Origin: Streptomyces sp. SCSIO 75703
GTDB taxonomy: Bacteria > Actinomycetota > Actinomycetes > Streptomycetales > Streptomycetaceae
DNA: 64,000 bases
Assembly: GCF_036607905.1 (NCBI RefSeq)
Contig: NZ_CP144555.1
Span: 2,170,001-2,234,000 of the forward strand
Direction of reading: 5' to 3'
Under the pieces are notes generated by a model. The model had not been told where the DNA came from. It ran no database searches and saw only the letters and a list, made by a program, of their open reading frames with translations. A program made the translations under genes and the position numbers. Positions 32,213 through 40,921 of this stretch are shown here, in pieces (within the stretch, counting starts at the first letter, position 1; the number at the start of each line of letters is the position of its first letter).

Positions 32213-33241
32213 ATGCGCGTTGGAAGTTTCGTGTTGGGCGCCCAGTTCCCGGGCCAGGGCCAGGGAGAGGCGCTGCACCGCGCGGTCCGCTCGGCGGAGG
32301 TCGCCGAGGAGTCGGGGCTCGACTCGGTCTGGCTGGCCGAGCACCACTTCGTGCCGTACGGCACCTGTCCGTCGGCCGTCACCCTGGCCGCGCTGCTGCT
32401 GGGCCGCACCCGCCGTATCCGGGTCGGCACGGCGGTGAGCGTGCTGCCCACCGTCCATCCCGTCGCCCTCGGCGAGCAGGCGGCGCTGCTGCACGTCACC
32501 AGCGGCGGCCGGTTCTCGCTGGGCGTGGGCCGGGGCGGCCCCTGGATCGACCTGGAGGTGTTCGGCACCGGGCTCGCGGCGTACGAGGAGGGCTTCCCCG
32601 ACTCCCTCGACCTGCTGCTGCGCTGGCTGCGCGAGCCGGCCGTCGGCTCCGCGGGGGACCGCTTCCGGTTCCGCGAGGTGCCGGTCGTGCCACGGCCCTC
32701 GGAGTCGCTGACGCAGAGCGCGGGACCCGAGGTCGTCGTCGCCTGCACCTCCCCGGCGAGCGTGCGCCTGGCCGCCGAACGGGGCCTGCCGATGCTGCTC
32801 GGCATGCACGTCGGGGACGAGGAGAAGGCCGAGATGGTCGCCCGGTGGCGGCGCGACGCGCGGGCGGCCGGACGCCCCGCCGAGGAGATCGACGGCGCGG
32901 CCCACGTCTCGGCCGGCGTCTGCCAGATCGCCGACCGGCGCACGGACGCCGCCGAGACGCTGCTCAAGGCGATGCCGGGCTGGCTGCGCCAGGGCCTGGG
33001 CGCCCATGTCACGGTGGACGGCCGCGCCCGGCGGATGCGCGACCCGTACGCGTACACCGAACTGCTCTGCGGACTGCACCCGGTGGGCACCCCCCGGCTC
33101 TGCGCCGACCGGCTCGCCGCGACCAGCGAACGCACCGGCATCTCCCGCTTCGCCCTCCTCGTCGAAGGCTCAGGGGACCTCGCGGCCACCGAGGAGAACG
33201 TCCGGCGTCTCGGCACCGAGGTCCTCCCCCACCTGCGCTGA
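32213..33241 (+). CDS. LLM class flavin-dependent oxidoreductase
   Basis: 342 aa from the ATG at 32213, which has AGGAAGAG upstream. It is a luciferase-like TIM barrel: EVAEESGLDSVWLAEHHF near the N-terminus, then RTRRIRVGTAVSVLPTVHP and GGRFSLGVGRGGPW are family landmarks. Substrate and whether it uses FMN or F420 cannot be read. The region between it and the divergent zinc-finger gene (31938-32212) holds no gene. Confidence 0.87.
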   Translation: MRVGSFVLGAQFPGQGQGEALHRAVRSAEVAEESGLDSVWLAEHHFVPYGTCPSAVTLAALLLGRTRRIRVGTAVSVLPTVHPVALGEQAALLHVTSGGRFSLGVGRGGPWIDLEVFGTGLAAYEEGFPDSLDLLLRWLREPAVGSAGDRFRFREVPVVPRPSESLTQSAGPEVVVACTSPASVRLAAERGLPMLLGMHVGDEEKAEMVARWRRDARAAGRPAEEIDGAAHVSAGVCQIADRRTDAAETLLKAMPGWLRQGLGAHVTVDGRARRMRDPYAYTELLCGLHPVGTPRLCADRLAATSERTGISRFALLVEGSGDLAATEENVRRLGTEVLPHLR

Positions 33242-33246
33242 GCGGA

Positions 33247-33284
33247 CCCCGGCCGTCCCGCCCGGTCGGGCGGGACGGCCGGGG
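33247..33284. terminator. Bidirectional terminator after the LLM gene
   Basis: CCCCGGCCGTCCCGCCC (33247-33263) pairs perfectly with its complement at 33268-33284 around a GGTC tetraloop. It lies five bases past the LLM stop and serves the convergent gene too. Confidence 0.88.
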
Positions 33285-33353
33285 CGAAGGGCCTGCCGCC
33301 CCGGTGCGCGTCGTTGTGCGGCGCACGGAGCGGCAGGCGGGCGATCATGGGCG

Positions 33354-33746
33354 TCAGCAGTCCCGCAGCTCCGGCGACTGGTTCAGCAACTGGTTGCGCG
33401 CCGAGGTGAAGCGGGCCAGCGTCTCGTCGACGGAGGAGTCCAACGGGAACACCGCCACCCGGTGGCAGTTCTGGAAGGCCAGCCGCACACCGAAGTGCCG
33501 TTGCAGTGCGCCGCGGATGGCGTCACTCGCCAGGGCGCGCAGCAGTTGGCCACGCGCGTGCTCGTCCGGCGGGGGCGTCTGGTTGTCGGCGAACTGTCCG
33601 CCGTCCACCTTCAGCTGCGCCACCAGGGAACTGATCATCTCCCATGCGAAAGGCAGGGAGGTCCGGACGCAGTCGACGAAGTCTGCTTCGTCGACCTCGC
33701 CTCGCTCGGCCTGTTCGAGTAGGGCCGGTGAGACGTCGAGCGACAT
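33354..33746 (-). CDS. SCO5389 family conserved small protein
   Basis: 130 aa from the ATG at 33746 with GAGAGGAGAA upstream. Entirely predicted helical and soluble, no signal or metal motif; one Cys in the middle (DFVDCVRTSLPFAW), another in FQNCHRVAVFPLD and a C-terminal Cys (ELRDC). It matches the Streptomyces family named after SCO5389, for which no function is known. It is divergent from nucS across a 280-base gap, a conserved arrangement in the genus as far as I recall. Confidence 0.78.
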   Translation of the reverse strand: MSLDVSPALLEQAERGEVDEADFVDCVRTSLPFAWEMISSLVAQLKVDGGQFADNQTPPPDEHARGQLLRALASDAIRGALQRHFGVRLAFQNCHRVAVFPLDSSVDETLARFTSARNQLLNQSPELRDC

Positions 33747-34012
33747 GAGTTCTCCTCTCGCACCCCCGACCAGCAGGGGTTGCCGGACAGTAAAGGGAGC
33801 GCGCGATGTCGAACACGCTGCGTACACGAACCGCGACCTCCCGTTCACTACCGTAAGCAACCGAACGTGACCGCACCAGGAGATTGCCGAGATGGGCACC
33901 ATCCGGTAGGCACACAATCGGCCAGTGCGCATCATGGGGCCAATGGGAGAAGTGGGACGCCCCCGGGAGCGGTCCCGGCGGAGGCGGATCGCGCCGGGAC
34001 GGGGACGTCCAG

Positions 34013-34018
34013 TAGCGT
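34013..34018 (+). promoter_or_regulatory. Putative nucS -10
   Basis: TAGCGT ends eight bases before the nucS ATG, too close for a leader with ribosome-binding site. Confidence 0.35.
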
Positions 34019-34026
34019 TGCCGACC

Positions 34027-34698
34027 ATGCGTCTCGTCATTGCCCGCTGCTCCGTCGACTACGCTGGGCGGCTCACCGCCCATCTGCCCTCGGCACCCCG
34101 GCTGATCCTGGTCAAGGCGGACGGCAGCGTCTCGATCCATGCCGACGACCGGGCCTACAAGCCCCTCAACTGGATGTCGCCGCCGTGCACGTTGAAGGAG
34201 GGCGCGGGGGACGAAGCGGGCGTCTGGACCGTCGTGAACAAGGCGGGCGAGAAGCTCATCATCACCATGGAGGAGGTCCTGCACGACTCCTCGCACGAAC
34301 TCGGCGTCGATCCCGGCCTGATCAAGGACGGCGTGGAAGCACACCTCCAGGAACTGCTCGCCGACCGCATCGAGACCCTCGGCGAGGGCTACACGCTGAT
34401 CCGCCGCGAGTACCCCACCGCCATCGGGCCGGTCGACATCCTGTGCCGGGACGCCGAGGGGCGCACCGTCGCCGTGGAGATCAAGCGGCGCGGTGAGATC
34501 GACGGCGTGGAGCAGCTCACGCGCTACCTCGACCTGCTCAACCGCGACCCCCATCTCGCCCCGGTACGCGGGGTCTTCGCGGCCCAGGAGATCAAACCGC
34601 AGGCCCGTGTGCTCGCCACCGACCGCGGCATCGGCTGCCAGGTGCTGGACTACGACGCCCTGCGGGGCATCGAGGACGACAAGCTGCGGCTGTTCTGA
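34027..34698 (+). CDS. nucS: Mismatch-specific endonuclease NucS (EndoMS)
   Basis: 223 aa, the standard length. Actinobacteria lack MutS/MutL and use NucS to cut mismatched DNA. The N-terminal half is the DNA-binding dimerisation domain; the C-terminal RecB-like nuclease domain shows Asp137 (GPVDILC) and Glu151-x-Lys153 (VAVEIKRRG). The last residues DDKLRLF are the clamp-binding peptide that links NucS to the DNA polymerase sliding clamp. I chose the ATG at 34027 because it begins [10 protein letters not shown] as in relatives; the open frame upstream is Arg-rich shadow. Confidence 0.95.
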   Translation: MRLVIARCSVDYAGRLTAHLPSAPRLILVKADGSVSIHADDRAYKPLNWMSPPCTLKEGAGDEAGVWTVVNKAGEKLIITMEEVLHDSSHELGVDPGLIKDGVEAHLQELLADRIETLGEGYTLIRREYPTAIGPVDILCRDAEGRTVAVEIKRRGEIDGVEQLTRYLDLLNRDPHLAPVRGVFAAQEIKPQARVLATDRGIGCQVLDYDALRGIEDDKLRLF

Positions 34699-34725
34699 CG
34701 TTCCGGGGCGGGCCGGCGACTCCGG

Positions 34726-34754
34726 GGGCCGGGTCCGTGCGACGGACCCGGCCC
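34726..34754. terminator. Bidirectional terminator after nucS
   Basis: GGGCCGGGTCCGT (34726-34738) pairs perfectly with ACGGACCCGGCCC (34742-34754) around a three-base loop, between the convergent nucS and STAND ATPase genes. Confidence 0.85.
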
Positions 34755-34806
34755 TCGTGCCGTCCGGGGGTTCCGCGGAGCCCGTGCGGGCCGGCCGGCC
34801 GCTGCC

Positions 34807-37401
34807 TCAGATGACCTGATCCGGGGCCGGTTCCGGCGGGCCCTCGCTCGCGGTGGCGCTCTGCGAGGCGCCCGCGCTCTCCGGGACTCCGCTCGGCGCG
34901 GGACCGCTCGCGCTGGTCGACGTCTCCGGCGGCGGCTCGGACGCGCTCTCGCTGGGCGCGCCGGAGCCGGTCGGGTCGGGGTCGGGGGACGTGCCCGGGT
35001 CGGTGGAGTCGCTCGGGGCGGGCTTCGGCGAGGACGGCGGGGGCGAGGATGGCGTGTGGGGCGGCCGGGACGTCGTGCCGCCCGGGGACCCCTCCCCGTC
35101 CTCCCCGCCGCCGTCGGGGGTGCTCTCCTCGGGGGAGGGCTCGGTGGACCCGCTCGGCGACGGATCGCCGGAGGTGGTGGTGGCGTCGTCGCCGGGCTCC
35201 GCGGGGCCGCCGGTCGCGGGGCCGGCGCCGCCGTCGCCGTCCTCGGCCGGCCGGTCGGCGCCGAGCGGGTCGTCGTCGATGCCCTGGCTGGCCGACGGGT
35301 TGACGCCGACCCGCTCGGAGGGGTCGGCGTCGTTGTCGGAGGTGGCGCCCAGCGTCACCACGGTGCCGAGGACCGCGACGAGCAGGGCGCCCGCGCCGGC
35401 GGCGACCAGGTTGCGGCGGGCGAAGCCCTTGATGCCGCCGCCCGCCGTCCTGTGGGCGGGTCCCTCGGCCTCCTGGCGGGTGACGAGCGCCGGGGAGTGC
35501 GGTGCGGGGCGCAGCGGCGGGAACGGCGCGGCCGTGCCCGGCGCCGGCAGCACCGGCTCCTGCGGCAGCGTCACCGCCTCGTCCGCGGCCGGGGCCGGGA
35601 AGGCGGCGGCTCCGATGGCGGCGGCTCCGAGGACGGCGGTGCCGGTGCCGGGGCCCGGGGTGTCCCCGGAGCGGTCGGCGACCAGGGCGAGGGCCCGGCG
35701 GCCCGCGACGGCCCCGCGCTTGTCGGCGAGGGCGCCGCGCAGGCCGATGGACGCCTCCAGTTCGGCGCGGGCCCGGTCGAGGTGTCCCCCGCACAGCGCG
35801 AGGACGCCCAGTTCGTGGTGGAAGTAGGCCTGTTCGGCGACGTCCCCGGCGAGGCGGGCGGCCTCGGCGCCGGAGCGCAGCGCCCGCTCCCAGGCGCCCC
35901 AGTGCTGCCCGGCGGCGAAGGCGGGCGCGGCGGCGCGGGCGAGCCTGACGGCGGGGCTCTCCTCGTCCTCCGCGGGCGGCACCGTCTCCGGCACCAGCGG
36001 GGCGAGGGCGGCGAGCACGGCGTCGGCCTCGGCCGCGACGCGCGCCGGGGTGACCGAGGGGTGGCCGGCCCACCAGGCGTAGTGCCGGGCGGCGGTCAGG
36101 GCGCGGGCCGGGGCCTCGTCGGCGTACCCGGCGTTCTCCAGTTGGGCGAGGACCCCGGCGGCCAGGCGGTAGCGGGAGCCGACCGGCGAGACGAGTCCGC
36201 AGTCGGCCAGTTCGCCGAGGGCCGCGTCGGCGTGGGTGTCGCCGACCAGTGCGGGCAGGTGCGCCTGGTGGGGCACCTCGCCGCCGAGGGCGACGGCGAA
36301 CTCCAGCGTGGCGCGGGCCGGGGAGCTGAGCCGGGAGGCGAGCAGCGGGGCGGGGGCGGCGGCCTCGCCGAGCGAGGGCAGGGGCGCCTCGTCGGCCTCG
36401 GCGGGCTCACCGGCCGGGTCCTCGCCGGGCCGGGCGTCGCCGCGCGCCTCGGGCCGGGCGTCGGCGAAGACGCCGTACTCGTCGACGGCCTCCGCGTCGG
36501 CCCGCAGCCGGTCGCGCCGGCGCAGCAGGGCGCCGGCCTGCACGAAGCGCAGCGGCAGCCCCTCGGACTCGAACCAGAGGTCACCGGCCCAGTTGGACTC
36601 GGCCTCGGTCAGGGCGCGTCCGGCGGCGCGCTCCAGCAGTTCCACGCTGTCCGCGCGGTCCAGTCCGGTGAGGAAGACCTCCTCGACGGCGGAGTCGGCG
36701 GAGGGGCCGGGCACGTCGGGGGTGGCGGCGACGAGGAAGGCGCACTCGGGGGTGGCGTCCAGCAGTTCGTCGAGGGCGGCGCCGCCGATCTCGGCGTCGT
36801 CCAGGACCACGACCGCGCCGGTCTCCCGCAGCCGGCCGAGGAGTTCGTCCCGGTCGGGGCGGTGGTCCGGGGCGCGGTGGACGGCGTGGAAGAGGTCGTG
36901 CAGCAGTTCGTCGGCGGTGCGGTGGAAACCGCTGAGGCGGACCACGCCGTCGGGGGCGAGGTCGGCGCAGTCCTCGGCGACGAGGTCGAGGAGGCTGGTG
37001 CGGCCGGAGCCGGCCGGGCCGGTGAGCCGGACGGAGCGTCCGCGGGCGAGCAGCCGTACCAGGCGCTCGCGTTCGTCCTGGCGGGCCAGGAGGGAGAGCG
37101 CGGGCCGGGAGGGGCCCGGCGGGGCGGGCGGCCGGGCGGCCTGTTCGACGGCGGCGCGGTCGGCCGCGGTGCGCTTCTCGGGGCCCACCGGCAGCTCGGC
37201 CGGCGGGCAGACCTCGATCTCGCTGCCGTCGACGGGGTTCACGGTGAGCAGGAGGTCGCCGCAGACCAGCCGCGCGGTGCGGGCGGGCACCGGCGGCTGT
37301 CCGAAATCGGAGGTGAGGGGGTCCCTGGGCGGGCGGGGGCGTGGCGTGTGGCCGTCGCCGCCCTGGCCGTACTCCTCGGGTCCCCGGTCGATCGGGTCCA
37401 T
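34807..37401 (-). CDS. Membrane-anchored STAND-type ATPase with exported Ser/Pro/Thr-rich tail
   Basis: 864 aa from the ATG at 37401 (MDPIDRGPEE). Residues 40-70 hold a small beta domain; at 128-136 is a P-loop GPAGSGRTS, with Arg where the Walker A Lys should be, and at about 195-202 a Walker B AVVVLDDAEI. An AAA/NB-ARC-like helical region, a winged-helix-like segment and a TPR-like region (HHELGVLALCGGHLDRARAELE) follow. One membrane helix at about 663-686 precedes 178 residues rich in Pro, Ser, Thr, Gly and Glu, predicted outside. STAND proteins are ligand-gated switches. Ligand and output are unknown. It has its own terminator and lies downstream of a STAS gene. Confidence 0.75.
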   Translation of the reverse strand: MDPIDRGPEEYGQGGDGHTPRPRPPRDPLTSDFGQPPVPARTARLVCGDLLLTVNPVDGSEIEVCPPAELPVGPEKRTAADRAAVEQAARPPAPPGPSRPALSLLARQDERERLVRLLARGRSVRLTGPAGSGRTSLLDLVAEDCADLAPDGVVRLSGFHRTADELLHDLFHAVHRAPDHRPDRDELLGRLRETGAVVVLDDAEIGGAALDELLDATPECAFLVAATPDVPGPSADSAVEEVFLTGLDRADSVELLERAAGRALTEAESNWAGDLWFESEGLPLRFVQAGALLRRRDRLRADAEAVDEYGVFADARPEARGDARPGEDPAGEPAEADEAPLPSLGEAAAPAPLLASRLSSPARATLEFAVALGGEVPHQAHLPALVGDTHADAALGELADCGLVSPVGSRYRLAAGVLAQLENAGYADEAPARALTAARHYAWWAGHPSVTPARVAAEADAVLAALAPLVPETVPPAEDEESPAVRLARAAAPAFAAGQHWGAWERALRSGAEAARLAGDVAEQAYFHHELGVLALCGGHLDRARAELEASIGLRGALADKRGAVAGRRALALVADRSGDTPGPGTGTAVLGAAAIGAAAFPAPAADEAVTLPQEPVLPAPGTAAPFPPLRPAPHSPALVTRQEAEGPAHRTAGGGIKGFARRNLVAAGAGALLVAVLGTVVTLGATSDNDADPSERVGVNPSASQGIDDDPLGADRPAEDGDGGAGPATGGPAEPGDDATTTSGDPSPSGSTEPSPEESTPDGGGEDGEGSPGGTTSRPPHTPSSPPPSSPKPAPSDSTDPGTSPDPDPTGSGAPSESASEPPPETSTSASGPAPSGVPESAGASQSATASEGPPEPAPDQVI

Positions 37402-37721
37402 AGGTCCAAGCCCCCAAAAGCGTCGTGTGCCGGTTCCCCCGGTCGGGACCACCCTCCCGGCCGTGCCGCACTCCGCGCTGTCGCCTCTGGTCCGGGCCCG
37501 CCCAGTGGGTTTCGCAAGGCGGCGGGCAGCCAGACCCTAGACCGTCGCTCGGTGTCTTCGACAGTCCGGGGTACCGGCCGGACCGCAACGTCATGGTCTC
37601 GTGGGGATTGCGCGCGTCGGGCCCTTTCGCCGAAGGGTGTCCGTATCCTTCCGGCGCGCGGCGCCCCTCCGGCCCGCGGCGCCCCGGCCGGCGGCGCGCG
37701 GGCGCCGCCCCGGAGCGGGGG
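37402..37721. other. 320-base gap between the STAS and STAND genes
   Basis: Very G+C-rich with short runs such as GCGCGCGG and GCCGCCCC near the STAS stop; these may fold but give no clean terminator stem. No open frame here has a ribosome-binding site or family resemblance. It must contain the STAND promoter, which I cannot place. Confidence 0.5.
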
Positions 37722-38045
37722 TCACACCCTGGGCAGGCTCTCCACGCCGAGGCCGCCCTCGATGGCCAGGATGCGGTGCAGCCGGGTGGCCACCAGCAGG
37801 CGCTGCATCTGCGGCGGGACGCCGCGCAGCACCAGGCGCCGGCCGCAGCGGCCGGCCCGCCGGTGGGCCCCCATGATCACACCGAGTCCGGTGGCGTCCC
37901 AGGAGTCCAGTTCTGACAGGTCGAGGACCAGATCGCCGACTCCGTCGTCGACGGCCGAGTGCAGGACCGTACGGGCGTCCGCCGCGCTGCGGACGTCGAG
38001 GCGGCCCCCGACGACCAGCTCGACGTGGTCGCCCCTGATGTGCAT
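37722..38045 (-). CDS. STAS domain protein, anti-sigma factor antagonist type
   Basis: 107 aa, ATG at 38045 preceded by GGGGAG. The SpoIIAA-like fold is clear: VELVVGGRLDVRSAADARTVL, then VLDLSELDSWDATGLGVIMGAHRRA and LVLRGVPPQMQRLLVATRL. In classical antagonists the loop reads DSSGLG with a phosphorylated Ser; here it is DATGLG, so Thr would be the phosphoacceptor. No anti-sigma kinase or sigma gene is adjacent, as usual for scattered Streptomyces STAS genes. Its partner is unknown. Confidence 0.87.
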   Translation of the reverse strand: MHIRGDHVELVVGGRLDVRSAADARTVLHSAVDDGVGDLVLDLSELDSWDATGLGVIMGAHRRAGRCGRRLVLRGVPPQMQRLLVATRLHRILAIEGGLGVESLPRV

Positions 38046-38222
38046 ATGCGCTCCCCGGCGTGCGTTTCGTGCTCCGTGATGTGGTCAGTGAGAGAGGTGG
38101 TCTCTCGGCGATACCAGGTGACGCACCCTCTGACTGGCCGAAACGACCGAGGGTTGCCACCTGTAAGCGAACCGATACCGAATTCACCCCGCCGTGTGAT
38201 GTCCCCCGGGGCGAAGGGCGCC

Positions 38223-39071
38223 TCAGTGGGTGTAGAAGCCCTGCCCGCTCTTGCGGCCGATGTCACCGGCGTCCACCATCCGGCGCATCAGCTCCGGCGG
38301 GGCGAACTTCTCGTCCTGGGACTCGGTGTAGATGTTGCTCGTGGCGTGCAGCAGGATGTCCACGCCGGTGAGGTCGGCGGTGGCCAGCGGCCCCATGGCG
38401 TGGCCGAAGCCCAGCTTGCAGGCGAGGTCGATGTCCTCGGCGGTGGCGACGCCCGACTCGTAGAGCTTGGCGGCCTCGACCACGAGGGCCGAGATCAGAC
38501 GGGTGGTCACGAAACCGGCGACGTCGCGGTTGACGACGATGCAGGTCTTGCCGGTGGACTCGGCGAACTCCCGTGCGGTGGCGAGGGTTTCGTCGCCGGT
38601 CTTGTAGCCGCGTACCAGCTCGCACAGGCCCATCATGGGCACCGGCGAGAAGAAGTGGGTGCCGACGACCGCCTCCGGGCGTTCCGTCACGGCCGCGATC
38701 TTGGTGATGGGGATGGCGGAGGTGTTGGACGCGAGGATCGCCCCGTCCTTCACCAGCTTGTCGAGGGCGCGGAAGATCTCGTGCTTGACCTCCAGCTTTT
38801 CGAAGACCGCCTCGACGACGACGTCCGCGTCGGCGACGGCCTCCAGCTCGGTGGTCGCGGTGATGCGGGCGAGGGCGGCCTCGGCGTCGGCGGCCGACAG
38901 CTTCCCCTTGGCCACGAACTTGTCGTACGAGGCCCGGATGCCGTCGGTGCCGCGCCTGAGCGCCTCGTCGGTGACGTCCCGCAGGACGACCTCCCAGCCC
39001 GCCTGCGCGGAGACCTGGGCGATGCCGGACCCCATGAGACCGGCCCCGATGACGGCGAGCTTCCGTGCCAC
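38223..39071 (-). CDS. 3-hydroxybutyryl-CoA dehydrogenase
   Basis: 282 aa from the GTG at 39071, which has GGGGAG seven bases upstream; the longer open frame has no such site. The N-terminal Rossmann fold starts KLAVIGAGLMGSGIAQ, catalytic region includes SNTSAIPIT and THFFSPVPMM (His-Glu pair region), and the C-terminal domain ends DIGRKSGQGFYTH. Reduces acetoacetyl-CoA to 3-hydroxybutyryl-CoA (NAD(P)-dependent), probably toward butyryl-CoA in Streptomyces. Functionally linked to the thiolase at 20217 and IcmA at 9296. Confidence 0.94.
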   Translation of the reverse strand: MARKLAVIGAGLMGSGIAQVSAQAGWEVVLRDVTDEALRRGTDGIRASYDKFVAKGKLSAADAEAALARITATTELEAVADADVVVEAVFEKLEVKHEIFRALDKLVKDGAILASNTSAIPITKIAAVTERPEAVVGTHFFSPVPMMGLCELVRGYKTGDETLATAREFAESTGKTCIVVNRDVAGFVTTRLISALVVEAAKLYESGVATAEDIDLACKLGFGHAMGPLATADLTGVDILLHATSNIYTESQDEKFAPPELMRRMVDAGDIGRKSGQGFYTH

Positions 39072-39355
39072 TGTGCGACTCCCCTGATACGCGCTCCCGA
39101 GACCCCGCCGCCGCCCGTGCTCCGCACGCCGGCACCGCGGCTCCCGGCGACGCCCGGCGGCGCCCGGCCCGTACGGTGGCGGGGCCCGGGGTGCCTTCAC
39201 GGCACGGTCGCGCACGCGGGGCGGCGCGGTGGGTGCGGACGAGAGGCGGCGGAGGGATCTCCTCTCTCGGCCGGACATTAGCGGGCGAGAGGCCCTGTGT
39301 GACCGGTTAGTAACGCGCGTCACGTCTCACATGACGGACATCACACCGGCGAGTG

Positions 39356-39997
39356 TCATTCCGCGCCACGTACGGCGTAGTTGAGCACCCTCTCCCCCAG
39401 CAGTTCCTCCATCGCGTCCAGGAGCCCCAGCATCTCCCGGGACACGTCGGCGGGCCGGCCGCCGTCGAGCATGCGGCGCCCGACGGCCGCCATCAGCGTC
39501 GCGTGCAGCCAGTCGATCTGACCGGCGATCAGATCGGGCATCGGGTCGTCCTCGGACGCGGCGGTCTCCTCGCGCAGGGTCGCCACGAGGTCGGCGACCA
39601 CCTCCTGGCCGATGGCCCACATCCGGGACCGGAGCGCGGGCGAGTCCTGGATGACCCGCATGAAGGCGGCGTAGCCCTCCATCAGGCCGACCCGGGGCGA
39701 GACGGACTCGACCTCCTCGCGCAGTTCGCGCAGGACGGCGCCGGCGGCCGACTCCCCGCGCCGCCGCCCGCGCACCCAGCGCGAGAGCCGGTCGACGACG
39801 CCCCGGGAGCGGTCGAGGAAGAGGTCCTCCTTGGCCGGGAAGTAGTTGTACACGGTGTTCACGGAGACGTCGGCGGCCTCCGCGACCTCCGCGACGGTCA
39901 CCGCGTCGAAGCCGCGTTCGAGGAACAGACCCGTGGCCACATCCGAGAGGTGCTGCCGGGTCTGCCGCTTCTTCCGTTCCCTGAGTCCCTCGGCCAT
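39356..39997 (-). CDS. TetR family regulator divergent from an ABC transporter
   Basis: 213 aa from the ATG at 39997. HTH at residues 12-58 (TVAEVAEAADVSVNTVYNYFPAKEDLF). The remainder is a C-terminal effector domain. TACGAT lies exactly six bases upstream of the ATG on the minus strand (40009-40004), so translation is likely leaderless. Only 80 bases separate it from the divergent ABC ATPase, so it most likely represses that drug-type transporter and itself; AAACTT occurs at 40029 and 40046 in the gap, and CCAA/TTGG at 40026-40036. Confidence 0.88.
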   Translation of the reverse strand: MAEGLRERKKRQTRQHLSDVATGLFLERGFDAVTVAEVAEAADVSVNTVYNYFPAKEDLFLDRSRGVVDRLSRWVRGRRRGESAAGAVLRELREEVESVSPRVGLMEGYAAFMRVIQDSPALRSRMWAIGQEVVADLVATLREETAASEDDPMPDLIAGQIDWLHATLMAAVGRRMLDGGRPADVSREMLGLLDAMEELLGERVLNYAVRGAE

Positions 39998-40077
39998 GCC
40001 CCCATCGTAACTTCGCTGGGGCGATCCAAAACTTGGGGACATTGCAAACTTTCAGTGACTCTGTTTTTCTGTAGGGC
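39998..40077. promoter_or_regulatory. Shared tetR/ABC promoter region
   Basis: An 80-base, relatively A/T-rich divergent region. It contains TACGAT at -6 to the tetR ATG on the minus strand, two AAACTT boxes 17 bases apart (40029-40034, 40046-40051) and a small inverted repeat CCAA-AAC-TTGG (40026-40036). Likely operator region of the TetR protein; the exact site is not resolved. Confidence 0.45.
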
Positions 40078-40863
40078 ATGACGACCCTCATCAGCACGGC
40101 CGGGCTGGCCCGTACCTTCACGACCCCGCACGGCCCCGTGGAGGCGGTGCGCGGTATCGACCTCACCGTCCGCGAAGGCGAGATCCTCGGCTTCCTGGGC
40201 CCCAACGGCGCCGGCAAGACGACCACCCTGCGCATGCTCACGACGCTGCTCGCGCCGACCCGCGGGGCGGCCACCGTCGCCGGCCACGACCTCGTCGCCG
40301 ACCCCGCCGCGGTGCGCCGCGCCTGCGGGTACGTGGCCCAGTCCGGCGGCCTGGACCCGCGGGTCCCGGTCCGGGAGGAACTGGTCACCCAGGGCCGCCT
40401 GCACCGGCTGTCCCGGCGCCGGGCCGCCGAGCGCGCCGTCCAGCTCGCCCGCGACCTGGACCTGACCGGCCTGCTGGACCGCGACTGCGGGGAGCTGTCC
40501 GGCGGCCGGCGGCGCCGGCTGGAGATCGCCATGGCGCTCACCCACCGCCCGAAGGTGCTCTTCCTGGACGAGCCGACCACGGGACTCGACCCCGCGAGCC
40601 GCGTCGCCCTGTGGGATCTGGTCCGCCGGCTGCGCGACCGCCACGGCACCACCGTGTTCCTGACCACCCACTACCTGGACGAGGCCGACGCCCTCTCCGA
40701 CCGCCTGGTCGTCGTGGACGGGGGCGAGGTGGCCGCCGAGGGCACCCCGCGGGAACTGAAGCTGCGCCACACGGGCTCGGCCACCTCGTCCCTGCAGGAC
40801 GCCTTCCTCGCCGTCACCGGCCGGGTCCCGGCCCCCGCCGACACCACGCCCACCGCCGTCTAG
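40078..40863 (+). CDS. ABC transporter ATPase (daunorubicin-resistance DrrA-like)
   Basis: 261 aa. Walker A GPNGAGKTT, signature LSGGRRRRLEIAMAL, Walker B VLFLDEPTTGLDPASR and H-loop TTHYLDEADALSDR match the DrrA group of drug exporters. Length is shorter than the DrrA average because the C-terminal extension is brief. It is divergent from a TetR regulator and followed 58 bases later by its permease. Substrate unknown; likely an antibiotic or lipophilic compound. Confidence 0.92.
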   Translation: MTTLISTAGLARTFTTPHGPVEAVRGIDLTVREGEILGFLGPNGAGKTTTLRMLTTLLAPTRGAATVAGHDLVADPAAVRRACGYVAQSGGLDPRVPVREELVTQGRLHRLSRRRAAERAVQLARDLDLTGLLDRDCGELSGGRRRRLEIAMALTHRPKVLFLDEPTTGLDPASRVALWDLVRRLRDRHGTTVFLTTHYLDEADALSDRLVVVDGGEVAAEGTPRELKLRHTGSATSSLQDAFLAVTGRVPAPADTTPTAV

Positions 40864-40921
40864 CCACCGCGGCCCGCTGCCACGACCGGGCCCGCACGCC
40901 CATCCCCGAGAGGACCGAACC

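Noticed and set aside
37402..37721. Small plus-strand frames in the STAS-STAND gap
   Set aside because: No Shine-Dalgarno, no recognisable protein, codon pattern not like genes here.
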